Notes: generated by a model not told the origin, from the sequence alone. A stretch of 64,000 nt of DNA from Herbaspirillum seropedicae (GCF_001040945.1 NZ_CP011930.1:3591021-3655020), one strand, 5' to 3'. Numbered from the stretch's first letter, positions 38,428 through 47,311 are shown. A program made the numbers and translations.

Positions 38428-39692
38428 AGATCCTGCTGCGCCTGGCCATGCGAAGCGCCTGGAACCGCCGGTTCACCCTGGGCCTGATGCTGGTCGCCAT
38501 CGCCCTGTCCACCACCATGCTGCTGGGTATCGAAAGGGTGCGCCATGAGGTGCGCGCCGGCTTTTCGCAATCGGTCTCCGGTACCGATCTGGTGGTGGGG
38601 GCGCGCACCAGTCCCATCCAGTTGATGCTCTACGCCATCTTCCGCATCGGCGGCGCCACCAACAACATAGGCTGGGACAGCGCCCAGGCGCTGGCGCGCA
38701 ACCCCGCCGTGGCCTGGACCATCCCGATCTCGCTGGGCGACTCGCACCGGGGCTTTTCGGTGCTGGCCACCAATGGCGACTACTTCACCCACTTCCGCTA
38801 CGGCAGCAACCAGCCACTGCGCCTGACCCAGGGCCATCCCATGGCTGGCGTCTTCGACGCCGTGCTGGGCGCCGACGTGGCCGCCAAGCTGCACTACCAC
38901 CTGGGCGACATCATCATCCTCTCGCATGGCATGGGCGGGATGGGCCTGACCCAGCATGCCGACAAGCCTTTCCGGGTGGTCGGCATCCTGGCGCGCACCG
39001 GCACGCCCGTGGATCGCACGGTGCACATCGGGCTGGACGGCATGCAGGCCATCCACCTCGACTGGGAAGGTGGAGCCCCCTTGCCGGGCGTGCATATCCC
39101 GGCCGAATTCGTGAAGAAGTTCAACCTCACGCCCACCAGCATCACCGCTGTGCTGGTGGGCCTGAAGAGCCGCGCGCGGGTGTTCGCCCTGCAGCGCGAA
39201 ATCGCCAGCGGCCAGGGCTACAAGGAACCGCTGATGGCCGTGCTGCCGGGCGTGGCGCTGGACCAGCTATGGGACGTGGTGGGCATCGGCGAGAACGCGC
39301 TGCTGGTGGTGTCGGGCATGGTGGTGGTAGTCGGCCTGGCAGGACTGGTGGCCGCCATCCTGGCCAGCCTGGGCGAGCGGCGGCGCGAACTGGCGATCCT
39401 GCGCTCGGTGGGCGCGCGTCCGCTGGATGTGCTGCTGCTGCTCTGTATCGAAGGCCTGGGCGTGATGCTGGCCGGCGTGGCCAGCGGCTTGCTCCTGCTC
39501 AGCCTGCTGGTGTGGACGCTGGGGCCGCTGCTGGCCGAGCAGTTCGGCATCGCCCTGCAGCCTGCCTGGCCCGCCGCTGGCGAATTACAATTGCTGCTCT
39601 GGACCGTGCTGGCCGGGCTGGTGGCCAGCCTGCTGCCGGCGTTGCGGGCCTACCGCCTGAGCCTGTCGGATGGGCTGACCCCGAGAATTTGA
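38424..39692 (+). CDS. FtsX-like ABC permease of the zrg-like operon
   Basis: A 422-residue membrane protein with the FtsX/MacB plan: one N-terminal helix (about 15-35), a large periplasmic domain (about 40-280) and three C-terminal helices, with SLGERRRELAILRSVGARPL as the coupling segment. Overlaps the ATPase gene by 4 bases. Together they probably drive zinc acquisition with the DUF2796 protein; the mechanism is not established. Confidence 0.87.
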   Translation: MKILLRLAMRSAWNRRFTLGLMLVAIALSTTMLLGIERVRHEVRAGFSQSVSGTDLVVGARTSPIQLMLYAIFRIGGATNNIGWDSAQALARNPAVAWTIPISLGDSHRGFSVLATNGDYFTHFRYGSNQPLRLTQGHPMAGVFDAVLGADVAAKLHYHLGDIIILSHGMGGMGLTQHADKPFRVVGILARTGTPVDRTVHIGLDGMQAIHLDWEGGAPLPGVHIPAEFVKKFNLTPTSITAVLVGLKSRARVFALQREIASGQGYKEPLMAVLPGVALDQLWDVVGIGENALLVVSGMVVVVGLAGLVAAILASLGERRRELAILRSVGARPLDVLLLLCIEGLGVMLAGVASGLLLLSLLVWTLGPLLAEQFGIALQPAWPAAGELQLLLWTVLAGLVASLLPALRAYRLSLSDGLTPRI

Positions 39693-39707
39693 CGTGGATG
39701 TAACGCT

Positions 39708-40478
39708 ATGAAGACTCTTTACTGGATGGGCGGCATCGTCGCCGCCGGCCTGCTGGTAGGCAGCGGTGTGCGCCTGCTGGCCCATTCCGACGCCCAGGCC
39801 GCACCGGCCGCCGCCGCGCCGGCTCCGCACGCCGCAGCCCCCGGCGCACCGCTGGCCGGCGCGGTCCCGGCGGTCACCGCGCGCGCCGACGCCGGCAGCA
39901 CCGTGCCGGGCGTGGCGGCGGCCACCAATGGCCAGTACCAGGTGGGCGACCAGCTCAAGCAAAGCCCGGCAGTGACGGACAAGCCCTACCAGGCCTCCGG
40001 CAAGATGGTCAACGGCTACCAGGAAATCGCCTGGGAAGCGCTGATCCCCAAAGACTGGGACCCGATGGCGCCCTTCAAGGGACTCAAGCTGGACCAGTTG
40101 ACCGACGAAGATCCCCGCGCCGACGCCGCCTTGTGGAAGGCCAAGAAATACTGGAAGGATGCGCCGGTAGACGCCAGCATGGAAGGCAAGCCGGTGCGCC
40201 TGCCGGGCTTCGTCGTCTCGCTGGACCGTGAGGGCGAGGCGCTCAAGGAATTCCTGCTGGTGCCCTATTTCGGCGCCTGCATCCACGTACCACCGCCACC
40301 GGCCAACCAGATCATCCACGTGCGCAGCGCCAAGGCCGTCAAGAACGTGCGCACCATGGATGCGGTGTGGATCAGCGGGGTGTTGAAGGTGGAGCGCTCC
40401 GACTCTTCCATGGGGGCTTCCAGCTACAGCATGAAGGCCGTCAGCGTGGAACCCTATACCGCCCCCGACAACGGCTGA
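39708..40478 (+). CDS. DUF3299 family protein of the zrg-like operon
   Basis: A 256-residue protein with an N-terminal membrane anchor or signal (WMGGIVAAGLLVGSGVRLL), an Ala/Pro-rich low-complexity stretch (about 25-65) and a DUF3299 domain with LPGFVVSLDREGEALKEFLL and YFGACIHVPPPPANQIIHV. This family accompanies DUF2796 and FtsX-type transporters in zinc-uptake loci. Starts 15 bases after the permease. The biochemical role is unknown. Confidence 0.82.
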   Translation: MKTLYWMGGIVAAGLLVGSGVRLLAHSDAQAAPAAAAPAPHAAAPGAPLAGAVPAVTARADAGSTVPGVAAATNGQYQVGDQLKQSPAVTDKPYQASGKMVNGYQEIAWEALIPKDWDPMAPFKGLKLDQLTDEDPRADAALWKAKKYWKDAPVDASMEGKPVRLPGFVVSLDREGEALKEFLLVPYFGACIHVPPPPANQIIHVRSAKAVKNVRTMDAVWISGVLKVERSDSSMGASSYSMKAVSVEPYTAPDNG

Positions 40479-40500
40479 ACCGGTTTATCCCCACTTTCAC

Positions 40501-40520
40501 CCCGCCCTCGCTCGGGCGGG
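40501..40520 (+). terminator. Hairpin ending the zrg-like operon
   Basis: CCCGCCC (40501-40507) pairs perfectly with GGGCGGG (40514-40520) over a 6-base loop, 22 bases after the stop. No T run, so Rho-independent action is uncertain. Confidence 0.45.
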
Positions 40521-40534
40521 CGCGAATCCTCCCC

Positions 40535-41270
40535 TTATCCACATTTTTCGGGGGCAAGCTTGTGGACAAAGGCTTGACAAGCCGGCCAAGCCATTGATTT
40601 CAAAGTCTTTTCCCAATCCGCCACAGCAGCGCGCAAGCGCTGGGCAAACGCACTGCCGCCGACATGATGACGGCACTTATCCCCGATCATGGTCAGGATA
40701 TCCACATTTTTTGGTAGCAAGCCTGTGGAGAAACGCTGGGTAAGCAGGCCAAGGCATTGATTCAAAAGGAAATTCCATTTCCGCACCTGGGACGGGCAAA
40801 AAACAGGCAGGAAGGAACCATGGCCCCTCCTGACATGCGCTGACGAACTATCCACATTTTCTGGTGGCAAGCCTGTGGAGAACGTCTTGACAAGCTCATC
40901 AAGACATTGATTTCAAACAACTTTTGATTTCCGCTTCGACCATGGGCAACACCCTGCCAACCACGTGCCGCCGCTGCCGGAAAGGGACAAATGCCGCCTC
41001 GACAATGGCCTGATGATCACTATCCACATGTTTTGGTGGCAAGGCTGTGGACAAGCGCTGGACAAGGGAGATAAGCCCTTGATTTCACTGGCGTTTCGCC
41101 TTGCGACACTTTAGCGGGCAGGCAAAAGGGTGCGCCGGCCCGGCCAGCGTCCCGGTCCGCTCTGCGGCGGATATCCACATCTTTTGGTGGCAAGCCTGTG
41201 GAAAAGCGCTGGAAAAGCCAGCCAAGTACTTGAATAGAAAAGGAAATTGGAAATCTGACACAGACTGGGC
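40535..41270. repeat. Five tandem degenerate repeats with paired DnaA-box-like motifs
   Basis: Five copies start at 40536, 40699, 40849, 41021 and 41172, spaced 163, 150, 172 and 151 bases. Each has about 75-95 conserved bases: TATCCACA, a T run with GGTGGCAAGCC, TGTGGAnAA, then CAAGCC...CCAAG and TTGATTTCAAA. The two boxes are inverted and always start 25 bases apart. Copy 1 carries a perfect TTATCCACA; the inverted boxes read TTGTCCACA, TTCTCCACA or TTTTCCACA on the other strand. No gene lies in 40479-41592. The spacing of about 60-80 unconserved bases and lack of identical units exclude CRISPR. Candidate for a DnaA-binding cluster or an array of small RNAs. Confidence 0.85.
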
Positions 41271-41441
41271 AGCGCCAGGAGCAGCGTCCGCTAGCTGCCA
41301 ACAAGAGAGAGAGATACGCACCCCGCGCCGCGCACCGACCAGGCTTGCGCCAGTCGGGAAGGGAGGACCGCAGCTTCCACCACGTGTGCGTACTGCCGGG
41401 TTACAAGGCCACTGGCCGGCGTGGGCGTGAAGAGAACCGGG

Positions 41442-41475
41442 AAAAAAGGCCTGCGACACGCTCGCATCGCAGGCC
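41442..41475 (-). terminator. Rho-independent terminator for the kinase-like gene
   Basis: On the minus strand GGCCTGCGA (41475-41467) pairs with TCGCAGGCC (41456-41448) over a 10-base loop, followed by TTTTTT (41447-41442). It lies about 117 bases past the P-loop kinase gene at 41593-42162. The region 41271-41592 has no other feature. Confidence 0.8.
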
Positions 41476-41592
41476 AAAACATCTGCAACAGGTTACAGAG
41501 GAGACGGGGGGAAGTCTAACGGGGACGTATTACGCGGCCATGACATAAGAAGAAAAATTCACGCCGCCAGGTATTAAGCCATCGGCATCGGC

Positions 41593-42162
41593 TCAGCGGT
41601 CTTGTTCGTCCACGGCTAGCAGAAACGCCCTGGCCTGCCGTGGTTGACGAAATTCGTGCCATTGCAGATGCGCATAATGTGGATCCTCGCGCAGTTGCGA
41701 GAACTTGTGGCGGTTCTTCTCAAACGTGGTGTAGGCCCACAGGAGAATGGAATCACGCGACAGAAAGGCCATCCGCAGCGACTCGCGATTACCGTGCGAA
41801 AGCCGGGTGCGCAGCAAGCCCCGGCTGACCGTACGCCAAAACACGCGCGAGAACACGGTGGCGCGCCCGTAATTGAGCCAGATCACATCAGTGGCGCGCG
41901 ACCACAGCAGTTCGCGCACCGCGCTGTAGTTGCCATCAGCAACCCAGCACGGTCCATGGCTGGCCTCTCGTACGGCGCTCTCGAACTGGCTGTGCGGGAC
42001 CGCCTGCCAGGACTCACCCCAGTAAAATGCATCCAGCTCGATATAGCGCGCACCAAGCTTCGCCGCCAGCGCCTGGGCAAAGGTGGACTTGCCTGCGCCG
42101 CTGGTGCCGACGACCAGATAGCGCCGCTTCTTCGCCTCGGGAAGCGGTGGCTGATCCGCCAT
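41593..42162 (-). CDS. P-loop NTPase, adenylate/shikimate-kinase-like
   Basis: A 189-residue protein of the topology-modulation (FlaR-type) kinase-like group. Walker A is VVGTSGAGKSTFAQALA (about 18-34); ELDAFYWGESWQAVP and WVADGNYSAVRELLW follow as in that family, along with IWLNYGRATVFSRVFWRT. Probably a small nucleotide or metabolite kinase; substrate unknown. ATG 42162 overlaps the stop of the upstream glyoxalase-like gene (TGATG), so the two are translationally coupled. Confidence 0.8.
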   Translation of the reverse strand: MADQPPLPEAKKRRYLVVGTSGAGKSTFAQALAAKLGARYIELDAFYWGESWQAVPHSQFESAVREASHGPCWVADGNYSAVRELLWSRATDVIWLNYGRATVFSRVFWRTVSRGLLRTRLSHGNRESLRMAFLSRDSILLWAYTTFEKNRHKFSQLREDPHYAHLQWHEFRQPRQARAFLLAVDEQDR

Positions 42163-42521
42163 CACGCTGGATCGGCGCACCACACCGCCAATTCATACCC
42201 GTCGGGATCGATGAAGTGGAAGCGCTTGCCGCCTGGGAAGGAGAAGGTCGCGCGGCTGATGCGCGCGCCGGCGGCGAGGAGCTTGTGCTGGATGTCTTCC
42301 AGGTCGTCCGCATACAGGATCACCAGCGGACCGCCCGGCCTGACCGGCTCGCCGGTGGTGAAGCCGCCCGTCAGGCGGCCATCCTGGAACTCGGTGTAGG
42401 TCGGGCCGTAGTCCACGAAGCGCCAGCCGAATACGGCGCCGTAAAACGCCTTGCTGCGCTCGATGTCGGCCACGTTGAATTCGATGTTGTCGATGCGCAG
42501 ATGCCTGCCTTGGTCTGTCAT
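42162..42521 (-). CDS. VOC (glyoxalase/bleomycin-resistance) family protein
   Basis: A 119-residue protein with the vicinal-oxygen-chelate pattern: IDNIEFNVADIERSKAFYGA, FGWRFVDYGPTYTEFQDGRL and the closing FHFIDPDGYELAVWC. VOC proteins bind a metal between two beta-alpha-beta-beta-beta modules and act as lyases, dioxygenases or binding proteins; the activity cannot be read here. Coupled to the downstream kinase-like gene by a TGATG overlap. Confidence 0.85.
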   Translation of the reverse strand: MTDQGRHLRIDNIEFNVADIERSKAFYGAVFGWRFVDYGPTYTEFQDGRLTGGFTTGEPVRPGGPLVILYADDLEDIQHKLLAAGARISRATFSFPGGKRFHFIDPDGYELAVWCADPA

Positions 42522-42822
42522 TGGCCTGTCCTATATGATGAAAAGAAGCGGCTGGTGCTGCCTCCGGGAGTCATCCTCGGCATAACTTCCGTAGCACATA
42601 CCGTCTCCTCCCGATGACATCGAAAAATTTCGAGAAATTGCTATCAGAACGGCGCATGTCATGACATCGTCATATCCGCGCACTAAGATCCCAATCCTAG
42701 TGCGGTACATGCAACCGATATGCATGATCGTACGGTGTGTTGGACATACGTCCAGCACACCCTCCCTTCGGAGGCGTTCGCCTCACACCTTCCCTGGATG
42801 AAATTTCCGCTGCAAGCGCGCC
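42522..42822. other. Intergenic region, no gene supported
   Basis: Holds the promoter of the VOC/kinase pair. Two hairpins lie near its right end (GTGTTGGAC...GTCCAGCAC around 42736-42758, and CCTCC-CTTC-GGAGG just after) and could end the DUF2026 transcript. A short minus-strand frame (42531-42758) has no protein character. Confidence 0.35.
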
Positions 42823-43491
42823 TTACCAGACGCCGTCAATGGCCGTGGGCTGCAGGCTGATGCGCGAGATCTCGCCGTCCGCACCCTGCAATGCCAAGTC
42901 ATCCGGCATGGCCTTGGGCGGCTTGCGGAACCATTCCTGGCAGAGCTGGGACAGATTGGTCAGGGCCTTCTTGGCCATGAACTGCTGCAGCAGTTCGCGC
43001 GTGAGCGCAAGGTCGGGGGCCAGGTAGAAGTCGCCCGGCACGCTCAGGGCCTGCACGCCCGAGCACATGCGCCCCAGATCCTTCTGGAACATGCGGCGCG
43101 GCACCGGCAAGGGATGCCCCGCCGAGCTCAGCAATTCCTGGAACAGCGGGGCCATGAAATCGATGGCATAGCCATCGCACTGCACCCAGGCATGGAAGGC
43201 GTCCTTGTCGCTGGCCACGCTCTGGCCGTCTTCGGCGAGCGTGCCGAAGGACAAGGCGCCGGCGCGGTCGGGATGGATGAGATAGAAGGCGGCGCCGGCC
43301 ACCGGGAAGGCGTTGCGCTTGTAGAACTTCTTGAGGATCTGCGCGGCGGTGACGGAAAAGAAGAAACTGGCGGCCGGGATATCCGCTTCCACGCTATGCA
43401 GCACGGAATGGATGACGCGGAAGATGCGTTGGTAATCGGCCAGGGGAATCAAAGGGCGCAGGTTCTGCGCGGAGGAATGAGAGGTTTGCAT
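42823..43491 (-). CDS. DUF2026 family protein
   Basis: A 222-residue protein recognised by LRPLIPLADYQRIFRVIHSV, AASFFFSVTAAQILKKFYKR and FPVAGAAFYLIHP, which agree with my memory of DUF2026 proteins. These are cytosolic proteins of unknown function; the mention of a Cys-centred FAHA-WVQCDGYAIDFMAP segment suggests a transglutaminase-like or papain-like fold, but that is a guess. It stands as a single gene. Confidence 0.7.
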   Translation of the reverse strand: MQTSHSSAQNLRPLIPLADYQRIFRVIHSVLHSVEADIPAASFFFSVTAAQILKKFYKRNAFPVAGAAFYLIHPDRAGALSFGTLAEDGQSVASDKDAFHAWVQCDGYAIDFMAPLFQELLSSAGHPLPVPRRMFQKDLGRMCSGVQALSVPGDFYLAPDLALTRELLQQFMAKKALTNLSQLCQEWFRKPPKAMPDDLALQGADGEISRISLQPTAIDGVW

Positions 43492-43619
43492 GGCGCAATT
43501 TTCTCATGAAAAAGAACGGGCAAGCCGCCTGGCCGCTTCACGGGGCGTCGACTACCCGCTCCCGACACGTGACGCGCGCTTTGGAACAAAAGCGACCTCA
43601 CGACTTGCCGTTCCACCCT

Positions 43620-43866
43620 CAAGAGATTTTTACTGCTACTGCCACTGCACTTGCTGCTCTGCTACGGTACTGCACCTGCAACTGCACACTTCTCCTGCAC
43701 AGACTGCTTCACTGCAAAACTGCAACTTCTACAATTCCTGCCACTACTGCATCATTGCCACTTCTACTGCGTGCTACGGTACAACCCCCTACTTCCTTGT
43801 TACTTGCTACCTTCAACTCCCCACTTCCCCACTTCCCCACTTCCCCACTTCCACTTCACTTCCCCT
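43620..43866. repeat. Pyrimidine-rich low-complexity tract with 8-bp tandem repeat
   Basis: About 250 bases made largely of C/T words such as CTACTGCC and ACTGCAAC, then four exact tandem units of CCCACTTC (43820-43851) and a decayed tail. On the minus strand it is a G/A-rich run. No gene is supported in 43492-43867; the long plus-strand frames across it have a composition set by the repeat. Confidence 0.8.
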
Positions 43867-43867
43867 A

Positions 43868-44212
43868 CTACTCCCCACCCAGCTTTCCCCCAGGCATGTC
43901 ATCCTGCTTGCGGACGCCCTGCATGAAGCAGTTGCAATCCACGTCGTGATACTGTGCGCAATGTTGCAGCGACGGCCGGGTCAGGCCGCTGTCGAACAGC
44001 GAGCGGTTTTCGGCATCGACGCTGGCGTACACCAGCGCGGCCTTGGCGGCAACGTGCTTGTCGCGCTGGCCCACCTCATCCAGCGACACTTCCATCTGGC
44101 CCCACTCGCGGTCAGTGCGGACGAAGAGGTACATCAGCACGGTGCAGAACACCAGATAACTGATGAACATCAGGGTGATTTCACCCGGGACGGAATCGGT
44201 GACGAAATGCAT
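43868..44212 (-). CDS. Small membrane protein of unknown family
   Basis: A 114-residue protein from ATG 44212, with AGGAG 7 bases upstream; the frame open to 44512 is not used. It begins MHFVTDSVPGEITLMFISYL with one membrane helix (about 10-32, LMFISYLVFCTVLMYLFV), then a charged region and a Cys-bearing end (HCAQYHDVDCNCFMQG). No family recognised. Its stop codon touches the pyrimidine-rich tract. Confidence 0.6.
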   Translation of the reverse strand: MHFVTDSVPGEITLMFISYLVFCTVLMYLFVRTDREWGQMEVSLDEVGQRDKHVAAKAALVYASVDAENRSLFDSGLTRPSLQHCAQYHDVDCNCFMQGVRKQDDMPGGKLGGE

Positions 44213-44480
44213 GGCAATACTCCTGGCAAGATCAGCATGAGGGTCTTGCGAGCCTGTCGGGATTTGCCTTCCACCTGGCTTCCGACGCCACAGACCGTGT
44301 TTCGATGGTTCCCATCTTAGGCAGTGACGGGCCGCGCGAACATCGGGGAATTCCTGAGCCTGGCGACGCCGTCCAAGTTTGGCAACACCGCGCCAGCTCT
44401 GCCTTGGCGGCGCTAACGGATGAATTGCGGTCACATGCTCGAACCCCGCGTGAGCCGTCGGCAAACGAGAAACGAGAAGC
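44213..44480. other. Intergenic region, no gene supported
   Basis: Holds the promoter of the small membrane protein gene. No repeat or operator was recognised between it and the terminator of the peptide operon at 44481-44520, nor between that terminator and 44661. Confidence 0.4.
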
Positions 44481-44520
44481 AAGAAAAAAGAAAACCCGCC
44501 AGGCTTGCGCAAGGCGGGTT
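44481..44520 (-). terminator. Rho-independent terminator of the peptide/peptidase operon
   Basis: On the minus strand AACCCGCC (44520-44513) pairs perfectly with GGCGGGTT (44500-44493), followed by TTTTCTTTTTTC. It lies about 140 bases past the last gene of the operon. Confidence 0.85.
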
Positions 44521-44661
44521 CAAGCTCGAAGCGTTCCCAGTCCGGGAAGTCTGAGGAGACGTCCCCACTGTAACGCGGCTTGCCTACCTCGTGAAGGAAG
44601 CAATCGTCATTCGCTTATATGCAGTCCGAATAAGCGGGATGGTCGCGGCGATGCGCCCTCC

Positions 44662-45861
44662 TCACTCTCCCTGCAACGGCATCCAGCGTTCCACCAGCCG
44701 CGTCCAGTAGGCCGCGCCAATGGGAATGTTGGCGTCATTGAAATCATAGCCGGCGTTGTGCAGCATGGGCTTGCCCTGGCCATTGCCGACCCGCAGGAAG
44801 CAACCCGGACGTTGCCGCAGGAAGTAGGCAAAGTCCTCGCTGCCGGCAATCGGGCCGAAGGGGGCGATCACCTTCTCCGGCCCCACCAGTTCCTCGGCCA
44901 CGCTGCGGGCAAAGTCGGTCTCGGCATCGCTGTTGACCAGCACCGGATAGCCACGCAGGTAATCGATCTCGGCCTGTGCGCCATAGCTCTGGGCATGCGT
45001 GCTGACCAGCGCACGGATGCGCTGCTCCAGCAGTTCACGCACCTCGGGCTTGAAGGAACGCACGCTCAGTTCCATCGTCGCGAATTCGGGAATCACATTG
45101 GAAGCCTTGCCGGCATGCAGGCTCCCCACGGTGACCACGGCGCTGTCCATCGGATCGATATTGCGCGAGACCACCGTCTGCAAGGCCATCACCAGGCTGG
45201 CGGCGACCACCACCGGGTCCACTGACAGGTGCGGGCGGGCGGCGTGGCTGCCGCGTCCGGTGATGCGGATCTTGACGGTATCGCAGGCCGCCATGAAGGG
45301 GCCGCTCCTGAACATGAAGGTGCCGGCTTCCACGCCCGGATGATTGTGGATGCCGAACACGGCCTCGCAAGGAAAGCGTTCGAACAAGCCATCGGCCAGC
45401 ATCTTTTGCGCACCGCTGTCGAAGCCGGCTTCTTCGGCCGGCTGGAAGATCAGGTTCAGCGTGCCATCGAAGCGGCGGGTCCGGGCCAGATGGCGGGCCG
45501 CCCCCAGCAACATGGCGGTATGGCCATCATGGCCGCAGGCATGCATGGCGCCGGGCTTGACGCTGGCCCAGTCCAGGCCGGTCTCTTCCTGGATCGGCAA
45601 GGCGTCCATGTCGGCGCGCAGGCCGATGCTGCGCGCACTGCTGCCGACACGCAGCGTCGCGACCAGGCCATTGCCGCCGATGTGGCGTGTGACGGCATAG
45701 CCCCATTGCTCCAGGCGTTGCGCCACCAGCGCAGCGGTATCGACTTCCTCGAAGGAGAGCTCGGGATGCTGGTGCAGGTGGCGGCGGATGGCAGTGATCT
45801 CGTCCTGGATATCGTGCAGGTCGCCGACCTCGCACAGGTGGCCTGGATGCGCGTGACTCAT
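44662..45861 (-). CDS. M20 family metallo-amidohydrolase (hippuricase/aminoacylase type)
   Basis: A 399-residue M20D enzyme: RRHLHQHPELSFEE, MHACGHDGHTAMLLGAA with the Cys-x-His metal ligands, IFQPAEEAGFDSGAQKML with the catalytic Glu pair, and GIHNHPG with a further His. The dimerisation/lid domain is about 185-300. Members hydrolyse N-acyl amino acids, hippurate or similar amides. Last gene of the peptide-uptake operon, overlapping the preceding M20 gene by 4 bases, so it likely processes imported amides in the cytoplasm. Confidence 0.9.
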   Translation of the reverse strand: MSHAHPGHLCEVGDLHDIQDEITAIRRHLHQHPELSFEEVDTAALVAQRLEQWGYAVTRHIGGNGLVATLRVGSSARSIGLRADMDALPIQEETGLDWASVKPGAMHACGHDGHTAMLLGAARHLARTRRFDGTLNLIFQPAEEAGFDSGAQKMLADGLFERFPCEAVFGIHNHPGVEAGTFMFRSGPFMAACDTVKIRITGRGSHAARPHLSVDPVVVAASLVMALQTVVSRNIDPMDSAVVTVGSLHAGKASNVIPEFATMELSVRSFKPEVRELLEQRIRALVSTHAQSYGAQAEIDYLRGYPVLVNSDAETDFARSVAEELVGPEKVIAPFGPIAGSEDFAYFLRQRPGCFLRVGNGQGKPMLHNAGYDFNDANIPIGAAYWTRLVERWMPLQGE

Positions 45862-47279
45862 GCCTGCCCCGCCAGCGCTTGGCGACGCGCCAGTACGGCC
45901 GCGCCCTGCTCGGCCAGATCCCAGAACAGGCCCGCCATCAGTTGCAGCGACTCGCGCGAGACGCTGGCCAGGATGTGTTCATTGGGGGCGTGCTGGGAGC
46001 AGGCCGGATAGGAATGCGGCACCCACAGCGTGGGCAGGCCCAGCGTCTCGGAGAACACATCATTGGGCAGCGAGCCGCCCAGGTTGGGCAAGAGCGTGGG
46101 TTCCTTGCCGCTGGTCTCCTGCATCGAGGCCAGGCCCCAGCGCACCCATTCATCATCGGGATCGAGGCGGGTGGCGGCGAACTGCACGCCGGCCAGGCTG
46201 ACGTCGATATCGTCGTAGCCATGTTCATCCAGATGTGCGCGGATGTGCTCGATGAAATGGGCGTCATCGCTGCCCACCACGAAGCGGATCTGGCAATGCG
46301 CGCTGGCCTGCCCGGGGATGGCGTTGACGGGCGCTTCCGGATTGCCGGTCTTGAAGGCCAGCACTTCCAGCGTATTCCAGGCGAAGACGCGCTCGGCAGG
46401 GGTGAGGTCGGGTTCGCCCCAATCCGTATCGATCTCCGGATCGGTCGGGCCGCCGCCCAGCTTGACCTTGGCCAAGGCCTTGCGCACGCTCTGCGGCAGC
46501 GCGGAGGGCAACAGCGCCGGCACCCGGATCGCGCCGCGCTCATCGACCAGGCAGGCGATGGCATTGGCCAGGCGCACACCGGGATTGCGCAGCAAGCCGC
46601 CCCAGTTGCCGGAGTGATGGCCGCCATCGCGCAGATGGCACTTCAGGTCGAAATTGCAGCCGCCGCGCGAGCCGAGGAACATGGTCGGCGTGGGTGCATT
46701 CACACGCGGGCCGTCGGAGGCGATGAAGAGATCGGCCTTGAGCCGTTCGGCGTATTGCTGGCAGACCGCGTTCAGGCCGGGCGAGCCGGTTTCTTCGCCC
46801 ATTTCCAGGATCAGCTTGACGTTGTAGCCCAGGCGGCCGCCGCGCACCTTCATCACTTCTTCCAGCGCAGCGAAGTTGATGGTGTGCTGGGCCTTGTTGT
46901 CGGCAATGCCGCGCCCGTACCAGCGCTCCCCTTCCACCACGATCTCCCAGGGTGACAGGCCGGCGCGCCATTGCTTGTCATAGCCGCGCACGACGTCGCC
47001 GTGGCCATAGGTGAGCACGGTGAAGGCGGCCTCGGCTTCGATGCGTTCGGCGATCAGGAAGGGGCTGCCCTCGGGCAGCGGATTGTCGACCACCTCGCAG
47101 GTGAAACCCAGTGCCTGCAGGTAGGGCGTGATTTCCTGGTGCAGGTAATCGTAGAGGATGGGACGGCTGGCCGGCTCCTGGCTTTCGGTGCGGATGGCCA
47201 CGCGGCGCTTCAAGGTCTCCATGAAACGGCCGTCGTCGAAGTAGGCTTCCACACCGGCGATGGCTTGTGCTCTGCTCAT
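45858..47279 (-). CDS. M20 family peptidase (ArgE/DapE/dipeptidase type)
   Basis: A 473-residue metallopeptidase: TYGHGDVVRGYDKQW with the first His/Asp metal ligands, RGIADNKAQHTINFAALEEV, and LILEMGEETGSPGLNAVCQQ with the catalytic Glu pair; GGHHSGNWGGLLRNPG belongs to the dimerisation domain. It resembles carnosinase-like and other M20A/F dipeptidases. It sits after the ABC genes and overlaps the next amidohydrolase by 4 bases, which suggests that both act on the imported peptide. Confidence 0.9.
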   Translation of the reverse strand: MSRAQAIAGVEAYFDDGRFMETLKRRVAIRTESQEPASRPILYDYLHQEITPYLQALGFTCEVVDNPLPEGSPFLIAERIEAEAAFTVLTYGHGDVVRGYDKQWRAGLSPWEIVVEGERWYGRGIADNKAQHTINFAALEEVMKVRGGRLGYNVKLILEMGEETGSPGLNAVCQQYAERLKADLFIASDGPRVNAPTPTMFLGSRGGCNFDLKCHLRDGGHHSGNWGGLLRNPGVRLANAIACLVDERGAIRVPALLPSALPQSVRKALAKVKLGGGPTDPEIDTDWGEPDLTPAERVFAWNTLEVLAFKTGNPEAPVNAIPGQASAHCQIRFVVGSDDAHFIEHIRAHLDEHGYDDIDVSLAGVQFAATRLDPDDEWVRWGLASMQETSGKEPTLLPNLGGSLPNDVFSETLGLPTLWVPHSYPACSQHAPNEHILASVSRESLQLMAGLFWDLAEQGAAVLARRQALAGQA

Positions 47280-47311
47280 GCTGCTGCTCCTGGTTGATGG
47301 GGGTAAGTGAT

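Noticed and set aside
40535..41270. CRISPR array
   Set aside because: Units are long, degenerate and 150-172 bases apart, with no equal spacers and no cas genes.
40535..41304. Minus-strand frames sharing an FSTGL-PK-VDI-like peptide
   Set aside because: The similarity comes from the DNA-level five-copy repeat; frames differ between copies and no ribosome site is present.
43490..44320. 276-residue plus-strand frame over the pyrimidine-rich tract
   Set aside because: Its Cys/Thr/Ser-rich translation follows from C/T low complexity; the minus-strand 114-residue gene has a good ribosome site instead.
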